From RYN-230 sp963837515 (GTDB lineage: Bacteria > Actinomycetota > Actinomycetes > Streptosporangiales > Streptosporangiaceae): a stretch of 64,000 nt of DNA. Both the position numbers and the translations under genes were made by a program. Positions 1 through 9,722 of the stretch are shown one piece after another; positions within the stretch are counted from its first letter, which is position 1; each line of letters starts with the position of its first letter. The notes under the pieces were generated by a model. The model was not told where the DNA came from and did not search any database. It worked only from the letters and a program-made list of their open reading frames with translations. The DNA lies in the NCBI GenBank assembly GCA_963837515.1, contig CAWINT010000009.1:60897-124896 (forward strand), given 5' to 3'.

Positions 1-828
1 CAGCAGCCGGACAGCGCCGAGCCGCCCGGCAGCTGTTCGATCTGCCTGGATGAGCGGCAGTACGTCGGCTGGGGCGGCCAGCAGTGGACCACCATGGCCG
101 GGCTCGCGGCTGGGCACCGGGTGGTGCTCCGCGAGGAGGAACCCGGCCTCACCGGCGTCGGGGTGGAGCCCTCGTTCGCCATCGGGCAGCGGGCGCTGCT
201 GGTCACCACCCCGCACGGCAACGTGCTGTGGGACTGCGTCTCGCTGCTCGACGACGCGGCCCGCGAGCAGATCAGCGCGCTGGGCGGGATCGCCACGATC
301 TGCCTGTCCCATCCGCACTTCTACGCGGCCAGCGTGGAGTACGCGGACGCGTTCGGCGCCCGCATCCTGCTGCCCAGGGCCGACCAGCAGTGGATCCAGC
401 GGCCGTCACCGCGGATCGAGCTGTTCGGCGACGAGGCGGAGCCGGTGCCGGGGCTGACCGTGGCCCGAATCGGCGGCCACTTCGACGGGGCGGCCGTGCT
501 GCACTGGCCGGCCGGGGCCGGCGGCCGGGGGGCACTGCTCACCGGGGACACCATCACCGTGGTCCCGGACCGCGAGTGGGTCAGCTTCATGTGGAGCTAC
601 CCCAACCTCATCCCGCTGGACGAGGCGACCGTGGCCGACATCGCCCGCCGGGCGGCCCGGTTCACGTTCGACCGGATCTACGGCGGCTGGTGGGGCCGGA
701 TCGTGCTGGGCGACGGGGCGGGCGCCGTGCGCCGGTCCGCGGAGCGCTACGTGGCCCGGCTACACGGGGAACGACCAGCCAAGTTACCGGCGCAGCGGAC
801 GGTCACGCAGGGTATACAGGCCAGATGA
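1..828 (+). CDS. MBL-fold metallo-hydrolase, 5'-truncated by window edge
   Basis: The reading frame is open from base 1, so the gene begins before the window. An internal ATG at 94 is not the real start, because the upstream frame encodes a cysteine-containing segment ending DERQYVGWGGQ that looks like part of the same protein. Metallo-beta-lactamase-type metal-site elements are visible: HPHFY, GGHFDG and LTGDT. Proteins of this fold are usually zinc-dependent hydrolases of thioesters or lactones; the substrate here is unknown. The stop overlaps the next start as ATGA, so the two genes are probably translated together. Confidence 0.75.
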   Translation, partial: QQPDSAEPPGSCSICLDERQYVGWGGQQWTTMAGLAAGHRVVLREEEPGLTGVGVEPSFAIGQRALLVTTPHGNVLWDCVSLLDDAAREQISALGGIATICLSHPHFYAASVEYADAFGARILLPRADQQWIQRPSPRIELFGDEAEPVPGLTVARIGGHFDGAAVLHWPAGAGGRGALLTGDTITVVPDREWVSFMWSYPNLIPLDEATVADIARRAARFTFDRIYGGWWGRIVLGDGAGAVRRSAERYVARLHGERPAKLPAQRTVTQGIQAR

Positions 829-2771
829 GTTCCGATCATGGTGACCGCATGCCGGGCTATTGGGACGGCCTCGACCTGGCTGCCTCGGGGCCGGGTGACC
901 CGCTGCCCGAGGAGTCCCCGTTCCCGCCGATCGGTGAGTACGGATTCTTGTCGGACTGCGAGACCACTGCGCTGATCGCCCCCAGCGGGAACGTGGAGTG
1001 GCTGTGCCTGCCGCGGATGGACTCGCCCAGCGTGTTCGGCGCGATGCTGGACCGGTCGGCGGGCGGCTTCCGGCTCGGCCCGGAGGGGGTCAGCGTGCCC
1101 GCCGCCCGGCGTTACCTGCCCGGGACGATGGTGCTGGAGACCAGCTGGGCCACCCCGACCGGCTGGCTGGTGGTGCGCGACGCGCTGCTCATGGGGCCCT
1201 GGCACCACGACACCGAGCTGTCGCACACGCACCGCCGCACCCCGACCGACTACGACGCCGACCACGTGCTGCTGCGCACGATCCGCTGCGCGACCGGCGA
1301 GGTTCAGGTCACCTTCGACTGCGAGCCGGTCTTCGACTACGGCCTGCGCCAGGGCACCTGGGAGTACACCGACCGGCACTACGCCCAGGGCGTGTGCCGG
1401 CCCGCTAGCCCGGAGGCCGGGGTCGGGCTGACCCTGACCACCGACATGCGGCTCGGCTTCGAGGGCGGCCGGGCCATGGCCCGCACCCGGATGCGGGAGG
1501 GCGAGCATCATTTCGTGGCGCTGTCCTGGACTGACCACGAGCCGCCGTTCAGCTACGCCGAGGCGCGCCGCCGTCTGGTCTGGACCGCGCATCACTGGCA
1601 GCACTGGCTGGCCCGGGGCCGGTTCCCGGACCACCCGTGGAGCCGCTACCTGCAGCGCAGTGCGCTGACCCTCAAGGGGCTGACGTTCGCGCCGAGCGGC
1701 GCCATGGTCGCCGCGGCCACCACCTCGCTCCCCGAGGTGCCGGGCGGCGAGCGGAACTGGGACTACCGGTTCTGCTGGCTGCGCGATTCCGCGTTCACGC
1801 TGTGGAGCCTGTACGCACTCGGCTTCGACTGGGAGGCCGACGACTTCTTCTGGTTCCTGGCCGACATCGCCCAGCGGGACGGCGAAGTCCAGGTGGTCTA
1901 CGGGGTGGACGGCGAGCGGGTACTCACCGAGCGGGTGCTCGACCACCTCAGCGGCTACGACGGCGCCCGCCCGGTCCGGGTCGGCAACGAGGCCTACACC
2001 CAGCGCCAGCACGACGTCTGGGGCACCATGCTGCAGGCCATCCACCTGCGGCTGGGCAGCTGGCACCGGCTGGACGAGCGGATGTGGGCGGTGGTGCGCC
2101 GCCAGGTGGAGTGCGCACTCAGCTACTGGCGGGAGCCGGACCTCGGTATCTGGGAGGTCCGTGGCGCGCCGCAGCACTTCACCTTCTCCAAGCTGATGTG
2201 CTGGTCGGCGGTGCAGCGCGGGGCCCAGGCGGCGCAGGCGCGCGGCGCGGCCGGCCTGGCCAAGACCTGGCGGGAGGCGGCCGAGGAGATCCGGGCGGAC
2301 ATCCTGGCTAACGGGGTGGACGAGCGCGGTGTGTTCACGCAGCACTACGGCACCAGGGCGCTGGACGCCTCGCTGCTGCTGCTGCCGATGACCGGATTCC
2401 TGCCGCGCGACGACACCCGGGTCCGGGCCACGATCCTGGCCATCGCCGACGAACTGACCGAGGGCGGACTGGTGCTGCGCTACCGCCCGGAAGTCACCGA
2501 CGACGGGCTGCCGGGTGGCGAGGGCACCTTCACGATCTGCTCGTTCCTGCTGGTGTCCGCGCTGTGCGAGATCGGCGAGCCGGAACGGGCCCACCAGCTG
2601 TGCGAGCGCCTGCTGTCGCTGGCCTCCTCGCTGGACCTGTACGCCGAGGAGATCGACCCGCGGACCGGCCGTCAGTTGGGGAATTTCCCGCAGGCTTTCA
2701 CCCACCTGGCCCTGATCAACGCGGTCATCCACGTGATCCGGGCGGCCCAGGCCGAGCGCTCGCAGGGCTGA
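825..2771 (+). CDS. Glycoside hydrolase family 15 protein (glucoamylase/trehalase-like)
   Basis: The 648-aa protein fits the actinobacterial GH15 family, which hydrolyses alpha-glucosidic bonds (glucoamylase or trehalase activity). The hallmark NWDYRFCWLRDS lies near residue 310. The two expected catalytic glutamates are in WEVRG (about residue 442) and EGTFTICSF (about residue 565). No signal peptide is seen, so it is probably cytoplasmic. I chose ATG 825 because it forms an ATGA overlap with the upstream hydrolase; the open frame extends further upstream but is antiparallel shadow there. Trehalase and glucoamylase cannot be told apart by eye. Confidence 0.9.
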   Translation: MSSDHGDRMPGYWDGLDLAASGPGDPLPEESPFPPIGEYGFLSDCETTALIAPSGNVEWLCLPRMDSPSVFGAMLDRSAGGFRLGPEGVSVPAARRYLPGTMVLETSWATPTGWLVVRDALLMGPWHHDTELSHTHRRTPTDYDADHVLLRTIRCATGEVQVTFDCEPVFDYGLRQGTWEYTDRHYAQGVCRPASPEAGVGLTLTTDMRLGFEGGRAMARTRMREGEHHFVALSWTDHEPPFSYAEARRRLVWTAHHWQHWLARGRFPDHPWSRYLQRSALTLKGLTFAPSGAMVAAATTSLPEVPGGERNWDYRFCWLRDSAFTLWSLYALGFDWEADDFFWFLADIAQRDGEVQVVYGVDGERVLTERVLDHLSGYDGARPVRVGNEAYTQRQHDVWGTMLQAIHLRLGSWHRLDERMWAVVRRQVECALSYWREPDLGIWEVRGAPQHFTFSKLMCWSAVQRGAQAAQARGAAGLAKTWREAAEEIRADILANGVDERGVFTQHYGTRALDASLLLLPMTGFLPRDDTRVRATILAIADELTEGGLVLRYRPEVTDDGLPGGEGTFTICSFLLVSALCEIGEPERAHQLCERLLSLASSLDLYAEEIDPRTGRQLGNFPQAFTHLALINAVIHVIRAAQAERSQG

Positions 2772-2860
2772 AATCCGCCGGGCTGGGAACGAAAGGTCCA
2801 TACCTGCGGTAAGCAAGGGCGCTGACCTCGCGGCGGTGCCAGCGGCCGGAAGGGGCGTCG

Positions 2861-4426
<1,566 letters not shown>

Positions 4427-5215
4427 CAAGGAATCCATGATCAGCGCCGCCGCCGGCCTGCTCGGCCAGGCGGCCTCGGCGGGCGCCCAGGTGGCCTGCC
4501 TGCAGGAGCTGTTCTACGGCCCCTACTTCTGCCAGGTGCAGGACGCGGACTACTACTCCTACACCGAGCAGATCCCCGGCGGCCCGACCACCGAGCTGAT
4601 GCAGGAGCTGGCCCGGCGGCACTCGATGGTGCTGGTGGTGCCGATGTACGAGGAGGAGCAGCCGGGGCTGTACTACAACACCGCCGCCGTCATCGACGCG
4701 GACGGCAGCTACCTGGGCAAGTACCGCAAGAACCACCTGCCCCAGGTGCAGGGGTTCTGGGAGAAGTTCTACTTCCGGCCGGGCAACCTGGGCTACCCGG
4801 TGTTCGACACGGCCGTGGGCCGGATCGGCGTGTACATCTGCTACGACCGGCATTTCCCGGAGGGCTGGCGGGCGCTCGGCCTGGCCGGCGCGCGGCTAGT
4901 GTTCAACCCCTCGGCGACCAGCCGCGGCCTGTCCGCCTACCTGTGGCGGCTGGAGCAGCCGGCCGCGGCGGTGGCCAACGAGTACTTCGTCGGCGCCATC
5001 AACCGGGTCGGCGTGGAGCCGCTCGGCGACAACGACTTCTACGGCCAGTCCTACTTCGCCGACCCGCGCGGCCAGCTGATCGGCGAGGCGGCGTCTGACT
5101 CCACCGACGAGGTGCTGGTCCGGGACCTGGACATGGACGCGCTGCAGCAGGTGCGCGACCTGTGGCAGTTCTACCGGGACCGCCGTCCGGACGCCTACGG
5201 CTCGCTGGTGCAGCC

Positions 5216-6619
5216 ATGAGCATCGTGATCACGGGCGGCATGATCCTGTCCCCGTCGGGCGCGGTCCCCATGGATGTGCTGGTCGAGGGCGAGCGGATCG
5301 AGGCCCTCGCCGCGCCGGGCAGCGAGGGGGCCGCCGCCTGGGCCGGGCGGGCCGAGCGGGTGATCGACGCCACCGGGCGCTACGTGCTGCCCGGCGGTAT
5401 CGACGTGCACACGCATATGGAGATGCCGTTCGGCGGCACGTTCTCGGCAGACACCTTCGAGACCGGGACCCGGGCCGCGGCCTGGGGCGGCACCACCACG
5501 ATCATCGACTTCGCCGTGCAGGCGAAGGGGACCTCGCTGCTGGCCACGCTCGATAAGTGGCACGCGAAGGCCGACGGCAACTGCGCCATCGACTACGGCT
5601 TCCACATGATCGTCTCGGACGTGAACGACACCACGCTCAAGGAGATGGAAGCGTGCATCGGCGCGGGCGTGAACAGCTTCAAGATGTTCATGGCCTACCC
5701 GGGCGTGTTCTACGCCACCGACGGGGAGATCCTGCGGGCCATGCAGCGGGCCGCGGAGACCGGCGCGATGATCATGATGCACGCGGAGAACGGCATCGCG
5801 ATCGACCAGCTGGTGGCCCGGGCGCTGGCCGAGGGCAAGACGGACCCGGTGCAGCACGGGCTGACCCGCCCGCCCGAGCTGGAAGCCGAGGCCACCCACC
5901 GGGCGATCGTGCTGGCCAAGGTCACCGGCGCCCCGCTGTACGTGGTGCACCTGTCGGCCGCGCAGGCGCTGGCCGCGGTGGCCGAGGCGCGGGACGCGGG
6001 CCAGAACGTGTTCGCCGAGACCTGCCCGCAGTACCTGTACCTGTCGCTGGACGATCTGGCCCGGCCCGGGTTCGAGGGCGCCAAGTACGTGGCCTCGCCG
6101 CCGCTGCGGCCCGCCGAGCACCAGGGCTCGCTGTGGCGCGGGCTGCGCAGCAACGATCTGTCGGTGGTGTCCACCGACCACTGCCCGTTCTGTTTCAAGG
6201 ACCAGAAACAGCTTGGCCTCGGCGATTTCTCGAAGATTCCCAACGGCATGCCCGGGGTGGAGCACCGGATGGACCTGCTGCATCAGGGGGTGGCGGCCGG
6301 GGAGTTGTCGCTGGCCCGCTGGGTCGAGGTGGCGTGCACCACGCCCGCCCGGATGTTCGGGCTGTACCCGCGTAAGGGCGTCATCGCGCCGGGCGCGGAC
6401 GCGGACATCGTGGTCTATGACCCGGCCGCCCGGCAGACCCTGTCCGCCCGCACGCACCACATGAACGTGGACTACTCGGCCTACGAGGGGATGCCGGTCA
6501 CCGGGCAGGTCGCCGTGGTGCTGTCCCGCGGTCAGGTGGTCATCGACGATGGCGAGTACCACGGCCGCGCCGGGCACGGCCAGTTCCTGTCCCGCGGCCT
6601 GTCGCAATACCTGTCCTAG
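5216..6619 (+). CDS. hydA: Dihydropyrimidinase / D-hydantoinase
   Basis: The 467-aa amidohydrolase-superfamily enzyme carries all binuclear-metal ligands. These are DVHTHME (about residue 62), the lysine that becomes carboxylated in FKMFMAYPG (about 155), MMHAENG (about 188), VVHLSAA (about 244) and the aspartate in STDHCPF (about 320). It hydrolyses dihydrouracil, dihydrothymine or hydantoins to N-carbamoyl amino acids, the substrates of the preceding enzyme. ATG 5216 is chosen for the ATGA overlap. Length is normal for the family. Confidence 0.95.
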   Translation: MSIVITGGMILSPSGAVPMDVLVEGERIEALAAPGSEGAAAWAGRAERVIDATGRYVLPGGIDVHTHMEMPFGGTFSADTFETGTRAAAWGGTTTIIDFAVQAKGTSLLATLDKWHAKADGNCAIDYGFHMIVSDVNDTTLKEMEACIGAGVNSFKMFMAYPGVFYATDGEILRAMQRAAETGAMIMMHAENGIAIDQLVARALAEGKTDPVQHGLTRPPELEAEATHRAIVLAKVTGAPLYVVHLSAAQALAAVAEARDAGQNVFAETCPQYLYLSLDDLARPGFEGAKYVASPPLRPAEHQGSLWRGLRSNDLSVVSTDHCPFCFKDQKQLGLGDFSKIPNGMPGVEHRMDLLHQGVAAGELSLARWVEVACTTPARMFGLYPRKGVIAPGADADIVVYDPAARQTLSARTHHMNVDYSAYEGMPVTGQVAVVLSRGQVVIDDGEYHGRAGHGQFLSRGLSQYLS

Positions 6620-6627
6620 GGGGGACC

Positions 6628-7623
6628 ATGGATTTCGGGCTGGTGCTGCAGACGGACCCGCCGGCCAGCGCGGTGGTGGGGACCATGCGCCGCGCCGAGG
6701 AGCAGGGCTTCCGGCACGGCTGGACGTTCGACTCGCACGTGCTGTGGCAGGAGCCGTTCGTCATCTACTCGCAGATCCTGGAGCACACCTCGCGCCTGAT
6801 GGTCGGGCCGATGGTGACCAACCCCGGGACGCGGGACTGGTCGGTCACCGCGTCGCTGTTCGCCACGCTCAACGACATGTTCGGTAACCGGACGGTGTGC
6901 GGGATCGGGCGCGGCGACTCGGCCCGGCGGGTGATCGGCCAGCGGCCGGCCACCCTGGCCCACCTGGCCGAGGCGATGCGGGTGATCAAGGGGCTGGCCG
7001 AGGGGCGGGAGGTGCTGCTGCACGGCGCGCCGCTCCGGATTCCGTGGGTGCGGGACGGCAAGCTCGAGATCTGGATGGCGGCCTACGGCCCCAAGGCGCT
7101 GGCGCTGGTCGGCGAGCAGGCGGACGGGTTCATCCTGCAGACCGCCGACCCGGACATCGCCCGCTGGACGGTCGGCTCGGTGCGCGCCGCCGCGCGCGCG
7201 GCCGGCCGCGACCCGGCGGACATCACCGTGTGCGTGGCCGCCCCCGCCTACGTCGGCACCGACCTGGCGCACCAGCGTGACCAGCTGCGCTGGTTCGGCG
7301 GGATGGTCGGCAACCACGTCGCGGACCTGGTCGCCCGGTACGGCGAGGACGGGCCGGTGCCCCGTGAGCTGACCGACTACATCAAGGGCCGGGAAGGCTA
7401 CGACTATTCGCACCACGGCCGGGCCGGCAACCCGTCCACCGACTTCGTGCCGGACTCCATCGTGGACCGGTTCTGCCTGCTCGGCCCGGCCGGGGCGCAC
7501 CTCGACCGGCTCCGTGAGCTGGCCGAGATCGGTGCCAGCCAGTTCGCCATCTATCTGATGCACGACCAGCCGGAGGAGACGCTGGCCGGGTACGGCGCCG
7601 CGATCATCCCTGAGCTGAGCTGA
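6628..7623 (+). CDS. LLM-class (F420-type) flavin-dependent oxidoreductase
   Basis: The 331-aa protein is a luciferase-like TIM-barrel oxidoreductase. Conserved pieces include GWTFDSHVLWQEP, MVGPMVTNPGTRD and GIGRGDSARR. Actinobacterial members of this subgroup usually use F420 and are often found beside hydantoinase genes, as here (8 nt after hydA). It may supply the reductive or oxidative step on the pyrimidine ring, since no dihydropyrimidine dehydrogenase gene is visible in the window. That role is inference. Confidence 0.85.
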   Translation: MDFGLVLQTDPPASAVVGTMRRAEEQGFRHGWTFDSHVLWQEPFVIYSQILEHTSRLMVGPMVTNPGTRDWSVTASLFATLNDMFGNRTVCGIGRGDSARRVIGQRPATLAHLAEAMRVIKGLAEGREVLLHGAPLRIPWVRDGKLEIWMAAYGPKALALVGEQADGFILQTADPDIARWTVGSVRAAARAAGRDPADITVCVAAPAYVGTDLAHQRDQLRWFGGMVGNHVADLVARYGEDGPVPRELTDYIKGREGYDYSHHGRAGNPSTDFVPDSIVDRFCLLGPAGAHLDRLRELAEIGASQFAIYLMHDQPEETLAGYGAAIIPELS

Positions 7624-7700
7624 GCCCGGCCGCGGCCCGGTCAGGCGGGCCGGCCAGACGCGGCACGCATCGTATCAAACCGGGGTAAACGGTACATTGT

Positions 7701-7716
7701 TGTGATCTTTCTCATA
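7701..7716 (+). promoter_or_regulatory. CRP/FNR-like half-palindrome upstream of first transglycosylase gene
   Basis: The sequence TGTGATCTTTCTCATA matches the CRP consensus TGTGA-N6-TCACA except for one base in the right arm. It lies about 54 nt before a conserved leader. A better copy sits at the same relative place upstream of the paralogous gene, which supports function. Confidence 0.5.
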
Positions 7717-7769
7717 GCGGCCGTAAGCCCGATCCGGCCTGCTCGGCGGGTGGGCTGCGGCATGCTGAG

Positions 7770-7947
7770 TTGTCGCCAGCACCCCCAGCGTGCGTGATGC
7801 CCGCCGCCTAGCGCGCGGCCCGGCGCCCTGCCCCTGCGCCCCGTCCGCATGCCGCTGATCCCTCTTCCCGCGTGGTGGATCCCCCGTGGGCGGGCTCGGC
7901 CGGGGTGGAAACCGCAGGACGCGAGAGCGCCAGACCAAAGGTTCATC
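7770..7947 (+). ncRNA. Conserved structured 5' leader, copy 1 (candidate cis-regulatory RNA)
   Basis: This 178-nt leader aligns with the leader of the paralogous downstream gene (8896-9063). Shared parts are a GCAC-rich 5' hairpin, a stem GCCGC/GCGGC closing a 7-nt loop (loops differ), a following GGCGCC block, and a 3' block with GGGTG(G)AAA then GACCAAAGG, which contains the ribosome site. The first leader gene-proximal stem is GACGC-GAGA-GCGCC. Such conservation in non-coding DNA suggests a regulatory RNA. I could not match it to the ydaO (c-di-AMP) consensus, although that riboswitch is known upstream of rpf-type genes. Confidence 0.5.
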
Positions 7948-8685
7948 TTGTCCCTCCACAGACGGACCCCTCCCACCCGGATCTCCAAGATCACCCTGAT
8001 CGCCGCGGGCTCGGCGCTGGCCGTGGCCGGCGTCGCGGGCGGCACGGCGGCGGCCTGGTCGCCGGGTTCCCCGGCGTCCGCCAGCGTGGCGGATGCCGCC
8101 TCGCTCGGCCTGCCCAGCACCGCGGCGCACCCGGTCGGCCAGGACCAGGTGCTGGCCGGTTCGCTGCACCAGCTCAAGTCGTCCGAGTCGGCCGCGCGGC
8201 TGGCTTCGACGCGGCAGGCGATCGCCCAGCAGCAGGCGGCGGCGCGCGCCCGCGCCGCCGCGGCCGCCCGGGCCCGCACCGCCGCGGCCGCCCGGGCCGC
8301 CGCGGCCCAGCGGGCGGCCGCGGCCCAGCAGGCCGCGCGGCAGCAGACCGCGCAGCGCAGCACGACCGCGGCCGCGGCGCCCCAGGGCAGCCCGCAGCAG
8401 ATCGCCGAGGGCATGCTGGGCTCGTTCGGCTGGTCGTCCTCCCAGTTCAGCTGCTTGCAGCCGCTGTGGAACCGGGAAAGCGGCTGGAGCGTGACGGCGA
8501 GCAACCCGTCCTCCGGTGCGTACGGCATCCCGCAGGCGCTGCCCGGCAGCAAGATGGCCAGCGCCGGGGCCGACTGGCAGACGAACGCGGCCACCCAGAT
8601 CCGCTGGGGCCTGCAGTACATCCAGTCCCGCTACGGCTCGCCGTGCGGCGCCTGGTCGCATTCCCAGGCCTACGGCTGGTATTAG
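7948..8685 (+). CDS. Secreted transglycosylase/Rpf-like cell-wall hydrolase, copy 1
   Basis: The predicted product has 245 aa if the TTG at 7948 is used. That start is supported by the AAAGG ribosome site and by the identical arrangement in the paralogue. A signal-like hydrophobic segment (about residues 10-35) is followed by an Ala/Arg/Gln-rich coiled region (about 85-145). A C-terminal lysozyme-like domain contains WNRESGW (presumed catalytic Glu about residue 176), SGAYGIPQALPG and QIRWGLQYIQSRYGSP. This domain cleaves peptidoglycan glycan strands and occurs in resuscitation-promoting and aggregation-promoting factors. It is probably exported. Confidence 0.85.
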   Translation: MSLHRRTPPTRISKITLIAAGSALAVAGVAGGTAAAWSPGSPASASVADAASLGLPSTAAHPVGQDQVLAGSLHQLKSSESAARLASTRQAIAQQQAAARARAAAAARARTAAAARAAAAQRAAAAQQAARQQTAQRSTTAAAAPQGSPQQIAEGMLGSFGWSSSQFSCLQPLWNRESGWSVTASNPSSGAYGIPQALPGSKMASAGADWQTNAATQIRWGLQYIQSRYGSPCGAWSHSQAYGWY

Positions 8686-8695
8686 GCACGAGCTT

Positions 8696-8749
8696 CCGCA
8701 TGGCGGTGGCGCACGGGAAACCCCGCTGTCCCGTCGCCCCGCCATGCGG
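8696..8749 (+). terminator. Hairpin terminator after transglycosylase copy 1
   Basis: A 10-bp stem, CCGCATGGCG with CGCCATGCGG, encloses an inner ACGGG/CCCGT stem and starts 10 nt after the stop codon. No T-tract follows, as is common in high-GC actinomycetes. Confidence 0.6.
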
Positions 8750-8829
8750 ATCCGCGGCTGGTCCTTCCCCCCAGGACCAGTCAGGCAGCGGCCGTCCCGG
8801 GCGACCCCCGGTGGCGGCCGCTGCCGCCT

Positions 8830-8845
8830 TGTGACCCATCTCACA
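8830..8845 (+). promoter_or_regulatory. CRP-binding-site consensus upstream of second transglycosylase gene
   Basis: TGTGACCCATCTCACA is a perfect TGTGA-N6-TCACA palindrome. A TAGGAT hexamer at 8874-8879 could be a -10 element, which would put the site about 48 nt upstream of transcription start. Mycobacterial CRP is known to control rpfA, so a cAMP-responsive control of these cell-wall hydrolases is plausible. Confidence 0.65.
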
Positions 8846-8895
8846 TACACCATTAGTCGCTTTTAGGTAACGCTAGGATCACTTTTCCGGCAAGG

Positions 8896-9063
8896 TTGTC
8901 CCGCAAGCACCCTGCGTGCGGGAAGCCGCCGCCTCACGAGCGGCCTGGCGCCTTGTCCCCGCGTCACGCCCGCGCGCTGCCGCCCACCCGACTGCCATCG
9001 GAACCGGGCGCGTTCCCGGGTGAAAGCCGAGCGCGCGAGGCGCGGCCGACCAAAGGTTTCCTC
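8896..9063 (+). ncRNA. Conserved structured 5' leader, copy 2
   Basis: This 168-nt leader parallels 7770-7947. It has a 5' hairpin CCCGCA...TGCGGG with an inner GCA/TGC stem, the same GCCGC/GCGGC stem with loop CTCACGA instead of CTAGCGC, GGCGCC, a GGGTGAAAG block, a GCGC-GCGAG-GCGC region and the terminal GACCAAAGG before the TTG start. Loop changes with kept stems favour an RNA structure over a DNA operator. The class is unknown. Confidence 0.5.
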
Positions 9064-9654
9064 TTGTCCGCGATCAGGGCCAGATTCCCTCGTTTCACCC
9101 TGTCCCGACATTCATCCGGCGGGCCACGCCGCTCACCCCGGGGTTCCCGCCGTTCATCCCGGGTGACCGCCGCCCTGGCCGGCGTGACCGTGGCGGCCGC
9201 CGCGGCGGCCGCCACCCTGCTGGTGGTCCCCGGAGCGGGCACCGCCCCCCTGTCCCGCACGGCCGGCCTGGGCCGTGCGGTCGCTGGGACCACCATCCGG
9301 CTGGACAGCGCGGCTGCCCCCGCCGGCGTGACGTCGGCCCTGGCCGCGCAGGAGCGGGCCGCCCGGCACACCGCCCAGACGATGCTCGGCCACTACGGCT
9401 GGGGCGCCCGGCAATTCCCCCCGCTGAACAAGCTGTGGACCCGGGAGAGCGGGTGGAACAAGTACGCGCACAACCCGTACTCCGGCGCCTACGGCATCCC
9501 GCAGGCGGTGCCCGGCGGCAAGATGTCCAGCGCGGGCCCCAACTGGCGGACCAACGCGACCACCCAGATCCGCTGGGGGCTGCGCTACATCAAGAGCCGG
9601 TACGGCTCGCCCGCCCGCGCCTGGGCGCACGAACTGGCCTACGGCTGGTACTGA
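9064..9654 (+). CDS. Secreted transglycosylase/Rpf-like cell-wall hydrolase, copy 2
   Basis: The predicted product has 196 aa from TTG 9064, placed 8 nt after an AAAGG ribosome site exactly as in copy 1. A basic N-terminus and a hydrophobic Ala/Val segment (about residues 34-55) form a signal peptide or anchor. The C-terminal lysozyme-like domain has WTRESGW (Glu about 128), SGAYGIPQAVPG and QIRWGLRYIKSRYGSP. It lacks the long Ala/Arg coiled linker of copy 1, so the two enzymes share a catalytic domain but differ in stalk length. It is a tandem paralogue with a shared leader. Confidence 0.85.
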   Translation: MSAIRARFPRFTLSRHSSGGPRRSPRGSRRSSRVTAALAGVTVAAAAAAATLLVVPGAGTAPLSRTAGLGRAVAGTTIRLDSAAAPAGVTSALAAQERAARHTAQTMLGHYGWGARQFPPLNKLWTRESGWNKYAHNPYSGAYGIPQAVPGGKMSSAGPNWRTNATTQIRWGLRYIKSRYGSPARAWAHELAYGWY

Positions 9655-9658
9655 TGCC

Positions 9659-9689
9659 GTGGGGCGGCCGGGAGTCCCGGCCGCCCCAC
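9659..9689. terminator. Strong bidirectional hairpin terminator
   Basis: A perfect 14-bp stem beginning GTGGGGCGGCCGGG closes an AGT loop, 4 nt after the transglycosylase stop and between convergent genes. It is followed by three short CCGGTCAGA-type direct repeats up to 9728. Confidence 0.8.
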
Positions 9690-9722
9690 GAGCCGGTCAG
9701 ACCCGCCGGTCAGATCCGCCGG

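Noticed and set aside
747..2816. Long minus-strand ORF opposite the GH15 gene, and similar long antisense frames (e.g. 2888-4438, 5195-6607, 14465-15430)
   Set aside because: High-GC genes leave the antisense frame open; these have Gln/Arg/His/Gly-rich composition and no domain, while the opposite strand has clear motifs.
7770..9063. ydaO (c-di-AMP) riboswitch before the Rpf-like genes
   Set aside because: The hallmark 3' block of that class (GUCAGCUAACCUC-like) and the GGGUGAAUC context are absent; only a generic GGGTGAAA string is present.
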